Assembly: GCF_035594125.1 (NCBI RefSeq)
Contig: NC_087191.1
Coordinates: 6,149,967-6,213,966 of the forward strand
DNA from: Scylla paramamosain
Lineage: Eukaryota; Arthropoda; Malacostraca; Decapoda; Portunidae
DNA: 64,000 nt
Direction: 5' to 3'
The translations under genes were made by a program, and so were the position numbers. The notes beneath the pieces are model-generated. The model had not been told where the DNA came from and made no database searches. It worked only from the letters and a program-made list of their open reading frames with translations. Shown here piece by piece: positions 25,001 through 39,442 of the stretch; positions within the stretch are counted from its first letter, which is position 1, and the number at the start of each line of letters is the position of its first letter.

Positions 25001-27492
25001 AAACTAACTTTTTCTAAGAACTTGCTTTTAAGTGTTTTGAGCTCCTTATATACCAAAACGCTAAAACGAATGCAAAACACACTTTATGGAGAAACAGAAT
25101 AACATTACCAAAAACATGTATTTTGAGTGTTTTTGATCATGTTACCTATAAAAACGCTTAAATACATGCAAAGAACCTTATGTTTGGGAAATTAAAGTAC
25201 ATTTTGAGAGTTTTTTTTTTAAGTTCTTTAAGTACCATTTAGCTAAAACCCATAAATAACATTGTTTATAGAAAAAAAAAAAAGATAGGAATTTATTTAT
25301 TTATTTATTTTTTTTTTTTTGTTATTCATCTTGATAGGTACCAAGATGCCAAAATTCTGACAAAATTCAGGAAACTTAAGTGAAAACAAAATTTATGAAA
25401 AAAAAAATAATTTTAGCTTTTTTTTTCGGACTGTTATGTACCAAACCCTAAAGTGCATGCAAAGCCACCTATATGGGGAAATTAAACGACTTTACCAGAA
25501 ACCTGTCTTTTGAGTGTTTTTCAAAATGTTAGCAAAACGATATTTAATATGGAAGTCACTCAATATGGGAATCCATCACAAAATTACTGAAAAAGTGTCT
25601 TTTCAGTGTTTTACGTAGAAAAACGCTAAAACGGATGCAAACCAACGAATATGAAGAAATAGAATAACATTACAAAAAAGTTATATTTTCAGTGTTTTTG
25701 AGCTTCTTACCTACAAAAAACGCGAAAATGGATAGAAAGCACTCTATATTGAGATACAAAAGGACATTACGAGAAACTTGTATAATGAGTGTTTTATAGT
25801 TTCACAAGAACCACAAGGCAAAAAACGCAAAAACTCGTGTATATGGATAAGTTTCTTAGATACCAAAATGCTGAAACTCAGAAATAACACTCTTAATTGA
25901 AAATACAGAACAACCTTACGATATGCGTGTATTTTGACTGTTTTTCACATTCTTAGTTACCAAAACCCCAAATTGCATGCAAAACTAGCTTTATGTGGTA
26001 AAAAAATGACATTACCAGAAAAGTGTCTTTTGAGTGTTTTTGAGCGTGTTAGGCAATAAAGCACTAAAAAGGAGGGCAATCACATTACATGGGAATAAAA
26101 CCATCTTTTACCAAGAACTTGCCTTTAAGTGTTTTTGAGCTCCTTATATACCAAAAACGCTAAAACGCATGCAAAACACCCTTTATTTAGAAACAGAATA
26201 ACATTACCAAAAACATGTATTTTGAATGTTTTTGATCATGTTACCTATAAAAACGCTTAAATGCATGCAAAGAATCTTATGTTTGGGAAACGAAAGGACA
26301 TTTCGAGAAACGTGTATTATGAGTGTTTTTAAGTTCTTTAACTACCAAAAAGCTAACACCCACAAAAAACACTCTTTATAGAGAAAAAAAATAAATTAAA
26401 AAAATAGGATTTTTTTTTTTTATTCATCTTCATAGGTACCGAGATGCCAAAATTCTGCAAAAATTCAGGGAAATTATATGAAAAAAGAACATTATGAAAA
26501 AGAGTTAATTTTAGCTTTTTTTTCGGACTGTTATGTACCAAACCCTAAAGTGCATGCAAAGCCACCTATATGGGGAAATTAAACGACCTTACCAGAAACC
26601 TGTCTTTTGTGTTTTTTTTCAGCATGTTAGGCACCAAAACGATAAATAATTATGGAAGTCACTCAATGTGGGAATCCTTCACAAAATTACTGAAAAAGTG
26701 TCTTTTCAGTGTTTTACGTAGAAAAACGCTAAAACGAATGCAAACCAACGAATATGGAGAAATAGAATAACATCACCAAAAAGGTATATTTTGAGTGTTT
26801 TTGAGCTTCTTACCTTCAAAAAACACGAAAATGGATGGAAAGCACTCTATATTGGGATACAAAAGGACATTACGAGAAACGTGTATAATGAGTGTTTTAT
26901 AGTTTCACAACAGCCACAAGGCAAAAATCGCAAAAACTCGTTGTATATGGAGAAGTTTCTTAGATACCAAAATGCTGAAACTCAGAAATAACACTCTTAA
27001 TTGAGAATACAGAACAACCTTACCAAATGCATGTATTTTGAGTGCTTTTCACATTCTTAGTTACCAAAACCAAAAATTGCATGCGAAACTAGCTTTATGT
27101 GGGAAAAAAAATGACATTACCAGAAAAGTGTCTTTTGAGTGTTTTTGAGCGTGATAGGCAATAATGCTCTAAAAAGGAGGGCAATCACATTATATGGGAA
27201 TAAAACCAACTTTTACCAAGAACCTGCATTTACGTGTTTTTGAGCTTCTTACGAGTACATACGAAAACGCTAAAACGCATGCAAAACACCCTTTATGGAG
27301 AAACAGAATAACATTACCAGAAACATGTATTTTGAGTGTTTTTGATCATGTTACCTATAAAAACACCTAAATACATGCAAAGAACCCTATGTTTGGAAAA
27401 TGAAAGGATGTTACGAGAAACGTGTACTATGAGTTTTTTTAAGTTCGTTATGTTTGAAAAAGCTAAAACCCACAAATAACACTCTTTATAGA
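22055..27492 (+). repeat. Satellite domain II: 11-monomer higher-order repeat
   Basis: The 1.1-kb repeat resumes after a short pentamer-type stretch (22,055-22,200). The m1 anchors at 23,136, 24,241, 25,337 and 26,435 are 1,105, 1,096 and 1,098 bp apart, the most regular stretch in the window. Two register jumps precede it: m10 to m5 near 22,651 and m6 to m9 near 22,846. The array ends abruptly in an m11 monomer near 27,492, where the satellite flips strand. Poly-T and poly-A tracts at m11/m1 vary in length between units. No gene is seen. Confidence 0.93.
25320..26420 (+). repeat. Reference 11-mer unit with monomer boundaries
   Basis: One complete unit, used to define the higher-order repeat. 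Approximate monomers are: m1 25,320-25,416 (poly-T, ggtacc.agatgcc); m2 25,417-25,505 (tcggactgttatgtacc); m3 25,506-25,597 (c type); m4 25,598-25,683 (d type lacking about 11 bp between the T-run and acgta); m5 25,684-25,780 (e type); m6 25,781-25,929 (149 bp, two a-type pieces fused); m7 25,930-26,025 (b); m8 26,026-26,121 (c); m9 26,122-26,217 (d); m10 26,218-26,314 (e); m11 26,315-26,420 (a, poly-T end). The unit is thus two a-e pentamers plus one extra b-like monomer, with diagnostic lesions in m4 and m6. Confidence 0.85.
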
Positions 27493-28003
27493 GTGTTTTC
27501 TTACCTAACAATGTGAAAAACACTCAAAAAGCACATTTTTGTAATCTTGTTCTTATCTCCATATAGAGTGCTCTTCAATGTGTCAAATAGGCCTTGGTAC
27601 CTTAGAAATAAAAAAAAAAACACTCATAATAAAAGTTTCTTCTAATGTCTTTTCGTTTCCTCTTGCAAAGTATTTTGCATGCATTTATGTTTCTTTTTAT
27701 ATGTAAAAAGAAAAAAAATGTTTATGGTAATAAAGGGTGTTTTGCATACATCTCAGCGTTATGGTACGTAAGTAGCTGAAAATACTCAAAAGATAAATCT
27801 TTGGTTGTCTTGTTCTTTCATATAGGTAGCTTTCCATGCTTTTTATAACTTTGGTACCTACCACGTTCATCAACACTCAAAAGACATGTTTCTGGAAATG
27901 TCGTTTCATTTTCCCATAGATGGTGCTCTGGAGGCATTTTGACGTTTTGGTACATAAAATTGTGAAAAACACTCAAAATAAACGTTTTTGGTAATGTTCT
28001 GTA
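27493..28003 (-). repeat. Inverted satellite block of about 0.51 kb
   Basis: From gagtgttttcttacctaacaatg the satellite reads on the minus strand (forms such as aaaacactcaaaa and ttttggtacgtaag). It returns to plus with gtaccaaaacgctaaaatgcg near 28,003. The length is about five monomers. It separates 11-mer domain II from the pentamer-type domain to the right, so strand switch and domain boundary coincide. Confidence 0.85.
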
Positions 28004-28278
28004 TGTACCAAAACGCTAAAATGCGTGCAAAACAACCATCATAAAGTAACGTGTATTCAATAAAAAAAAAAAAATAATAAAATAAAAAAAACGGCTATTT
28101 CTAGTGTTTTTTTTCAGCTTCTTACGTACAAAAGACCAAAATGCATCCAAAGCACCCTATATGATGAAGCAAAATGACATTACAAAAACACGTATTATGA
28201 GTGTTTTTGAGTTTCTTAGGTACCAAAACGTTACAAAGCGTGAACAGCACTCTTAATGGAGAAAAAGATTTTTTTTTT

Positions 28279-28282
<4 letters not shown>

Positions 28283-28331
<49 letters not shown>
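28283..28331 (+). repeat. (GT)n microsatellite preceded by poly-T
   Basis: An uninterrupted GT dinucleotide run of about 48 bp follows about 15 T residues inside a monomer, replacing its usual gtgtattttgag box. It probably grew from the gtgt of the monomer's AACGTGT motif. Open frames across it on both strands (CVCVCV and HTHTHT) are products of the simple repeat and not proteins. Confidence 0.95.
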
Positions 28332-28333
<2 letters not shown>

Positions 28334-29875
28334 TTTTAACCATCTCAGGTACCGAAACGACAAAATGCATGCAAAAGCATCCTATATGGGGAAACGAAAA
28401 GATATTACGAGAAACGTGTGTTATGAGTGATTTTGCGTTTCTTAGGCTCGAAAACGCTACTCGTAAAACGCATGAGTAGCACACTGTTTGGAGAAACAGT
28501 ACATAATTACGAAAAAAAAAACGTGTAATTTGAGTGTTTTTCACATTGTTAGGTTATAAAATGCCAAAGTGCTTGCAAATTCCTCTACAGGTGTAAATGA
28601 AACGACATGACAAGAAAAATGTCTTTTGTATTTTTTCAACACATCCTAATTAGCATGGAAAGTATCCTATATGAGAATACAACATAACATCACCAAAAAC
28701 GTGTCTTTTAAGCGCTTGCTTCTTACGTTCCAAAATGCTAAAACACATCCAAAACACCTTTTATGGAATAACAGAATATCATCACCAAAAACGTGTATTT
28801 TGAGTGTTTTGAGCTTGTTACATACAAAAACACCAAAAAAACATGCAAAGGGGAAACGAAAAGGAAAGGAAATTACGAAATTACGAAATTACGAAAGGAA
28901 ATTACGAGAAACGTGTATTATGAGTGTCTGAGTTTCTTAAAGTATAAAACATTAAATCAACTGAATGGCACTCTTAATGGAGAAACATAATAACATTACC
29001 AAAAACGTGCTTTTTGAGTGTTTTTCACCATGTTATGTAACGAAACACTAAAAATGCATGCATAGCACCCTATATGGCGAAACCAAAGGACATTACGAAA
29101 AACGTGTATTATATGTGTTTTAGAGCTTCTTAGGTACCAAAACGCTAATACGCATAAATAGCGTTCTATGGAGAAAAATGACATTACCAAAAACGTGTAA
29201 TTAAAATATTCTTTACAGTGTTAGGTACCAAAACGCCAAAATGGATGCAAAATTCCCTATATAGGGAAATGAAACTATAATTCCAGAAACGTCTTTTGCG
29301 TGATTTTCAGCGTGTTAAGCAACAAAACGCTAAATAGCATTCAAAACACCGGATATGGGAATACAAAATAACATCACCAAAAACGTGTCTTTTGAATATT
29401 TTCAAAATCCTTCAAACGCATGTAAAACACCCTTTATAGAGAAAAGAATAACATTACAAAAAAAATTTTTTTTTTTCTTTTCTTTTCCTTACAAAAACGC
29501 CAGAATGCATGGAAAGCACTCTATATGGAGAAACAAAAGAACATTACGAGACACGTATTATTATAGGACCAAAGGCTCCTATGTGCGGAAACGAAAGGAC
29601 ATTACGAGAAAAGATGTGTTTTGAATGTTTTTGAGAGTGGTAGGCACCAAACCGCCAGATAGCAGGGGAATAACCCTATATGGGAATAAAAACATCACCA
29701 AGAAAGTGTCTTTTGAGTGTTTTTGAGCTTCTTACGTACCAAAACGTTAAAACGCATACAAAATTTGTGGAGAAACACAATAACGTGAATTTTGAGTCTT
29801 TTTAGCTTATCTAAAAAAAACGCCAAAATGATTGCAAAGCACCATATATGGAAAAAAAAGAAAGTATATTTTGAG

Positions 29876-29884
<9 letters not shown>

Positions 29885-29913
<29 letters not shown>
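29885..29913 (+). repeat. Poly-T run of 29 nt
   Basis: A homopolymer T run sits where the monomer normally has tattatgagtgttttt, upstream of agtttcttaggtacc. It is the longest homopolymer I noticed in the window. It could be slippage of the natural T-run. No retroposed sequence adjoins it. Confidence 0.9.
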
Positions 29914-29915
<2 letters not shown>

Positions 29916-31132
29916 TTTCTTAGGTACCAAAACGCTAATGCTTGTGAATAGCACTCTTCATGGAGAAACAGAACAACATTATCAAAAACATGTTTTTAAG
30001 CGTTTTTAACATTGTTAAAGGAACGTATCTTTTCAGTGTTTATGAACGTGTTGAGCACCAAAAGACTAAAAGAATGCAAAGCACCAAATATGGAAAAACA
30101 AAACGACTTAACCAAAAACGTGTATTTTGAGTGTTTTTGAGCTAGTTATGTACCAAAACGCTAAAACACATGTAAAATACCCTTTTATGGGGAACAGAAC
30201 AACTTTATCAAAAAATGTATGTTTAGAGTTTTTGAGCTTGTTACATAGAAAAACGTCAAAATGAATGCAAAGTATCCTATATAATGAACCGAAAAGATAT
30301 TATGAGAAACGAGTAATTTGAGTGTTTTAGAGCTTCTTAGGTACCTAAATACGAATAGCACTCTATATGAATAAAAAGATCAAAATTACCAACAAAGTGT
30401 ATTTTTAGTTTTTTTTTTTTTTTTCACAATGTTATGTACTAAAACGCTAAAATGTATGTGAAGCACCATGTACTGGGCAACGAAACGACATTTCCAGTAA
30501 CATGTCTTTTGAATGTTTATAGCCATGCTTGGCACGAAAACGCGAAAAAACATCGAAAGCTCACTATATAGGAAATGAAACCATGTAACTTTTGAGTGTT
30601 TTTGAGCTACTTACCTACTAAGACCCTAAAACACATGCAAAACACGCTTGACAGAGAAACAGAAAAAAATTGTATTTTGAATGTTTTTGAGCCTGTTACG
30701 TAGAAAAAAAATTAAAATGCATGGAAAGCACTATTAGGAAACGAAAAAAAAAAAACATTACAAGAACCATGTATTATGAGAGTTAGAGCTTTTTAGATAC
30801 CAAAACGCTAAAAAGGATGAAAGATAATAAAATTACCAAAAATGTGCTTTTTGAGTGTTTTTTTTTTTTTCACATTATGTACCAAAACGCTAAAATGTTT
30901 GAAAATCACCCCATATGGAGAAAAGAAAGGAATTTATGATGAACGTATATTATGTATGTTTTGAGTTTCTTTGGTACCAAAACGCTAAAACGTGTGAATA
31001 CCTGCTATGTGGAAAAACCGAACACCATTTCCAAAAACATGTATTTTCAGTGCATCCAAACCATACTATATGTGGAAAGGAAACGAAACGTGCATTAACG
31101 TTTTGGTACATATGAAGCTGAAAACACTCAAA

Positions 31133-31287
<155 letters not shown>

Positions 31288-34200
31288 TTTTTTATAATGA
31301 TGTTCTGTTTTCACGCGCTTTCCGTGCTTTTTAGTTTTTTGATGCATATTATGTTCAAAACACCCAGATGACACGTTCCTTGTTATATCGTTTCATTACC
31401 GTTAAATAGAGTGCTTTGCATGCATTTTTTGCGTTTTAGTACCTAACAATCTTAAAAAAAATTCAAAACACGTTTTTGGCAATGCTGTTCTATTTCTCCA
31501 TGAAGGGCATTTTGCATGCGTTTTAACGTTTTAATATGTAATATGCTGAAAAAAAACAAAGAAGAGATACTTTTTTTTAGTATTGTGTTTTCTTCTCCTA
31601 TAAAGGGAATTTTTGCATACACCGGTGATTTGGTACCAAACAAGCTTAAAAAAAAAAAAAGAAAAAAAAACTGAAAAGATACGTTTTTGGTAACGTTGTT
31701 TTCTTTTACAATTAAATGTGTCGTGCATGGAATTTGGCCTTTAAGTACATTCAATATACACGTTTTTTTTTCTTTTATGTTGTTTTGCTTATCCATATAG
31801 AATGCCATAAACTTGTCTTAGCCTTTTCTCACCTAAAAATCCGAAAAAAAAATTCCTAATACACGTTTCTGTTAATATCGTTTCGTTTCCCCATATCGGT
31901 TCCTTTACTTGCATTTTTGGCGTTTTGTTAACTAACAAGCTAAAAAAAAAAAAGATTAAAAAACATTTTTGGTGTTTTTTTTCCAATAAAAGGTGTTTTG
32001 GACGCGATTTAGCGTTTTGGTACGTAAGAAACTAAAAAAAAAAAAAACACTCAAAAGACACGTTTTTCATAATGTTTTGTTTTCAGATATAGATTGTTTT
32101 CCATGCTCTTTATCGTTTGTTGCCTAATATGCTCAAAAACACGCATGTAACATGTTTCTGGTGGTGTCGTTTCCTTAACCCAAATAAGTTGCTTTGCATG
32201 CATTTTGGAGTTTTGCTAACTAGCTGTAAAACACTTATAACATAGGTTTGGTAATCTTGTTTTGTTTCTCCATAAAGGATGTTTTGCATGCATTTTAGCG
32301 TTTTGATACGTAAGAAGAAAAACACTCAAACGACACGTTTTTTACAATGTTGTTTGTTTTCCCCAAATAGGGTGATTTGCATCCACTTTAGCGTTTTGGT
32401 AAAAATAAGCTAGAAAATACTCAGGTTTCCTGTAATGTCATTTCGTTACCCCAAATAGAGTGCTTTACGTGCATTTTGGCGTTTTAGTACCTAAAAAGCT
32501 GGATAACACTCAAAATACACATTTTGGGTAATGTTCTATTTCTCCATAAAAAAGAAAAAGCGCTTTGCATGCGTTATAGCGATTTGGTACGCAAGAAGTC
32601 GTAAAACACTCAATAGACAAGTTTTAGTAATGTTCTTTTCTTTTCCCATAAAGGATGTTTTGCATGCACTTTGGCGCTTTTGTACCTAACAAGCTCAAAA
32701 AACTTTTAATACACGTTTTTGGTTAATGTTGTTCATTTTTTCTTCATGTAGAGTTTCTTCATGTATGTATTTTGGCGTTTTCGTACCTAACATGGGGAAA
32801 AACACTCATAGTACACGTACATTACATAGTACATTACAACATAGGTAATGTTGTTCTGCTTCTTTATATATGGTTCTTTGAATGCATTTTCAAGTTTTAG
32901 TATCTAATATGTGGAAAAACCCTCATAATACAAGTTTTTCATAATGTTACTCCGTTTCTCCATATAGAGTGTTATTCATGTATTTTAGCATTTTATAGCA
33001 TAAGAAGTTGAAAAGACATAACATTTCTGTTAAAATCGTTTCTTTTCCCAATATCTGGTAATTTGCATGCATTTTGGTGTTTTGGTACCTAACAAGCTCA
33101 AAAACACTCAAAAGAAATATTTTTTGCTGATGTTTTTGTTTCTCCATAAACGGTGTTTTGGATGCGTTTTAGCAGTTTGGTGCGTAAGAAGCACTCAAAT
33201 GACACGTTTTTAATCAAGCATTTTTTTTTTTTTTCCATATAGAGTGTTTTCCACGATTTTTTTTTTTTTTATAGCATTTGATACCTTATATAATAATAAT
33301 AAAAAGCACGTTTCTGGTAATGTTATTTCCTTATCCCAAATAAGGTGATTTGCATGTATTTTCGGGTTTTGCTTCTTAACTTTGTGGAAAAAATTAAAAA
33401 AAACTCATGATTTTGTTAATGTTGTTCTGTTTTTCCATAAGTGGTGTTTTCCACGCGTTGTAACGTTTTGGTACATAAGAAGCAGAAAACACACAAAAGA
33501 AGTTGTTTATAATGTTGTTTGATTGTCCCAAATACGGTTCTTTGCATACACTTTAGTGTTTTGTTAAGTAACAAGCACAAAAAATATCATTTAATTTGCA
33601 TGCATTTTGGCGTTTTAGTACCTAACAAGTTCAAAAACACTCAAAATACCAGTTTTTGGTAATGATGTTCTGTTTTCCCATTGAGTTTTTGAGCGTTTTA
33701 GCGATTTGGTACGTAATAAGCTCAAAACACTCAAAAGACACGTTTTTGATAATGTTGGTTTCTTTTCTTTTCCGGCAATATAAGTTTTATATTCTTTTTA
33801 CCCTTTTGGTGTCTAATATGCAAAAAAAAAAAAACTCAAATGGGGCGTTTCAGGTAATGTCGTTTCATTACACAAAGTAGGGTGTTTTGCATGTATTTTG
33901 TCGTTTTGGTACCTAATAAGCTCAAAAACACTCAAAATACGCGTTATTTGTCAATAAAGACGTTTTGCATGCGTTTTAGAGTTTTCGTACGTAAGAAAAA
34001 TAGTAAAAAAGAAACATTCATAAGAGTTTTCGGTAAAGTTCTTTTCTTTTTCAATACAGATTCTTTTGCATGCAGTTTGGCGTTTTGGTACCTGACAACC
34101 TTAAAAAGAATATATGTTTTTTGGTAATATTTTTTTTTTTGTTTTTTGGTAATATTCTTCTGTTTCTTCATATAAGGTACTTTGTATGTATTTTGGAGTT

Positions 34201-36510
34201 TTAATATTTAACATCGGGAAAAAAAAATCTTACAAAATTGGCACATAAGAAGCTGAAAAAAGCTCATAATACTTGTTTTCGTTAATATCGTTTAATTTAT
34301 AAATATCATGTGATTTCCATGCATTTTTGCATGCATACTCAAAACACCCGTTATTGGTTATGCTAATCTGTTTCTCCATAAAGGGTATTTTGCAAACGTT
34401 TTAGGGTTTTGGTGCATTAGAAGCTCAAAAAAAAAAAAAAAATCAAGACACATTTTGATAGTTTTGTTTTCCCATGTATAGTGTTTTCTATGCTTTTTTA
34501 GCGTTTTTGTGCCTAATATGGTCAAAAACACCCATATGACACGTTTTTGGTACTATCGTCTCGTTGTCCAAATTAGCGTGCTTTGCAAGCATTTTAGCGT
34601 TTTGATCCTAACAAGCTGGGAAACACTCGAAACATACGTTTTTGGTAAGGCTGTTCTGTTTCTCCATGATGGATGTTTTACATACGTTTTTGTACCTAAG
34701 AAGCTGAAAGCATTAAAAGCACATGTTTTAGGTAATGTTTTATTTATTTTCCCATATAGGATGCATTGCATGCACTTTGACGTTTTGGTACCTAAGAAAT
34801 TCGAAAACACTTATAACATACGTTTTTGGTAAGGTTGTTTTATTTTTTTTTATAGGGTGCATTGTTTGCATTTTTGCGTTTTGGAATAACTTGAAAAACT
34901 CTCATAATACACGTTTTATGTAATGCTGCTTCTCCATAGAGAGTGTTTTGGGGTTTTGGTATCATAATACACATTTCTGTTAGAATCGTTTCGTTTCCCC
35001 ATATCGGGCCCTTTGCATGGATTTTGGCGTTTTGTTATCTAAGAACCTCAAAACAATTAAAACACTTTTTTTGCTAATGTTGCATTAATGCATTTTAGCG
35101 TTTGATGGTTAATACGCTCAAAAACACCTCAATTACACGTTGTTACCCCAAATAGAGTGGTTTGCATGCATATTAACGTTTTGTTATTTAATAAGCTGAA
35201 AAATCTCAAAGTACACGCTTATGTAAAAAAAAAAAAATTCCTCATAAAGGATGTCTTGAATGCGTTTTAGCGCTTTAGTACGTAAGATAAAAACAAAACA
35301 AAAAAACACTCAAAAACATGTTTTTATTTATTTATTTTATTTTATTTTATTTTTTTTACATATAAGGTGCTTTGCATATAAAAACACTGAAAAGACACCT
35401 TTTTAGTAATGCTGTTCTCTTTTCCCATATAAAATGCCTTGCATGAACAGTTGCATTTTCGTACCTAAGAAAATAAAACGTTTTTCGTAGTCTTTTTCTG
35501 TTTCTCCCTATAGATTACTATTCATATGTTTTATCGGTTTGTTACCTAAGAAGGTGGAAAATACTCATAAAACAAAATTCTGTTAATATCGTTTCGTTTC
35601 CCCATATCGGGACATTTGCATGCATTTTTGCGTTTTGGTACCTATTAAGCTGGAAAACACTTATGTTATGGGTAAAATTTCCCCATAAAGGATATTTTGC
35701 CCGCGTTTTATTGTTTTGGTACGTACTCGTAAGAAGCTAAAAAATACTCAAAAGTCACGTTTATTTTAATGTTTTCTTTTTCCCAAATAGTGTTTTATAT
35801 ACTATTCTGCGTTTTGTTGCCTAATACGCTGAAAAACACCCAAATGACACGTTTCTGGTAAAGTCCTTCCGTTACCCCAAATAGGGTGTTTTGCAAGCAT
35901 TTTGGAGTTTTGGTAAATACCAAGCAAGAAAAAACTCGAAACACATGTTTTTGGTCATGTTGTTCTGATTCTCCATAAAGGGTGTTTTCCATGCGTTTTG
36001 GCGTTTTGGTACGTAAGAAGGTAAAAAGGAAAAAAAAAACACTGATAAGACACGTTTTTGGCAATGTTCTCTTCTTTTCCCATATCGGGTGCTTTGCATG
36101 CACTTTGGAATTTGTGGTACCTAACAAGATCAAAAACATTCATGATACACTTATTTGGTAATCTTTTTTTATTTTTTTTCATAGAGTTCTATGCATGTAT
36201 TTCGTCGTTTTGGTACGCAATATGGGGGAAAACTTATAATAAACGTTTTTGGTATTGTTATTCGGTTTCCCCATATAGACTGATATTCACAAGTTTTAGC
36301 CTTTTGGCACATAAGAAGCTGAATAAAGCTTCTAGCGTTCTAGCGTTTTGCTACATAAGCTGTAAAACAATCATAAAACACTTTTGTGTTAATATCGTTT
36401 CGCTTCCCAATATCAGTTAATTTGCATGCATTTTGGCATTGTGTTACCTAACAAGCTCAAAACTTTCAAAACTTCCGTTTTTAGTAATGTAATTCTTTTT
36501 CCTCATACAG

Positions 36511-36599
36511 GGTATTTTGCACGCGTTTTAACTCTTTGGTACGTAAGAGGCTCAAAAAGCCTCTTACGTACCAAAAAGTTAAAACGCATGCAAAATACC
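36511..36599. repeat. Near-perfect fold-back (42-bp arms, 5-nt loop)
   Basis: The left arm, 36,511-36,552, begins ggtattttgc and ends gtaagaggct. The right arm, 36,558-36,599, begins agcctcttac and ends gcaaaatacc. They are reverse complements except for two positions, with only caaaa between them. On both sides the satellite is in minus orientation, so only the right arm (about 42 bp) is reversed. A short hairpin-type template switch during replication or repair explains this better than an inversion with two breaks. Confidence 0.93.
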
Positions 36600-37786
36600 T
36601 CAAAAGACACTTAAAAGACACTTTTATAATAATGCCCTTTAGCGTTTTGGTACCTAACAACCTCAAAAATACTCAATACACATTTTTGGTAATGTTGCTT
36701 TGTTTCTTCATATAGGGTGCTTTGTATGCATTTTTGCATTTTGGTACCTAATAACACTCATAATAAAAGTTTTGGTAATGTTCTATTTCTCTATATAGAG
36801 TGCTATTCACGTGTTTAAGCGTGTTGGTACATAAAAAGCTGAAAAACACTCATAATAGAAGTTTCTGTTAATATCGTTTTGTTTCCCAATGTCCGGTGAT
36901 TTTCATGCATTTTGGTGTTTTGTTACCTAACATGCTCTAAAAAATCTCAAAGTACACTTTTTTGCTAATGTTTTTCTGTGTTTCCATGAAGAGTGTTTTG
37001 TATGCGTTTCAGTGTTTTGGTAAGTAAGAAGCTGAGAGATACTCAAAACACAAATTTTTTGTAATGTTTTGCTTTTCCTCTGCATGCACTTTAGCATTTT
37101 GATACCTAACAAGCTCAAAATTATTGTTAATACACATTTTTGGTAATGTTGTTTTATTTCTTCATATAGGGTACTTTGCATGAACTTTACCGTTTTGGTA
37201 CCTTACAAACTCAAAAATATTCATAATACACGTTATTGGTGATATTGTTCTGTTTTTCCATATATTGTGTTATTCACGTGTTTTAGCATTTTCTTACCTA
37301 TGAAGTTCAAAAACACTTATAATACATATTTATGTAATATCGTTTCGTTTCTCAGTATGTATTGCATTTATTTTGGCGTTCTCGTACCTAACAAGCTCAA
37401 AGCTTTCAATACACCCGTTTTTGGTAAGGCTGTTCTGTTTCTTCATAAATGGTGTTATCCATGCGTTTTAGCACGTTTGGTACGTAAGAAACTCAAAAAA
37501 GTTTCAAAAGACACATTTTTTAATAATGTTCTTTTCTTTTCCCAAGTGGAGTGTTCTCCAAGGATTTAATCTAATATGCTCAAAACTCCCAAATGACACG
37601 TTTCTGTTAAAGTCATTCCGTTACCCGATTAAGGGTGTTTTGCATGCTTATTGGTGTTTTGTTACCTAAGGAGCTTAGAAACTCTAAAAATGTATGTTTT
37701 TGGTAATGTTCTTTTTCTCCATAAAGGTTATTTTCCATGCGTTTTAGCGTTTTGTTACGTAAGGAACTAAAAAATATTATTATTAT

Positions 37787-39442
<1,656 letters not shown>

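Larger units (their letters stand above)
28004..31091 (+). repeat. Pentamer-type satellite, forward
   Basis: Tandem 97-bp monomers in the a-b-c-d-e order, close to the inferred ancestral form. Examples are tattatgag...cttcttaggtacc with gaatagcac (a), tttttgag...caccatgttatgta (b), tcttttgcg...cgtgttaagc (c) and tcttttgag...cttcttacgtacc with gcatacaaa (d). The a-type monomers are recognised by GAATAGCACTC, the b-type by CACATTGTTA and the d-type by CACCCTTTATGGAGAAACAG. There are no m6 or m1-type derivatives of the 11-mer. A (GT)n array and a poly-T run are embedded. Reading frames are short and repeat-derived. Confidence 0.88.

Noticed and set aside
28122..28544. 140-codon minus-strand frame with His-Thr repeats, and plus-strand Cys-Val repeats
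   Set aside because: Both come from the (GT)n microsatellite plus flanking satellite, with no independent coding evidence.
28004..31091. Spaced direct repeats resembling a CRISPR array
   Set aside because: The whole unit is conserved, with no unique spacers, and the context is clearly eukaryotic satellite with a LINE element.
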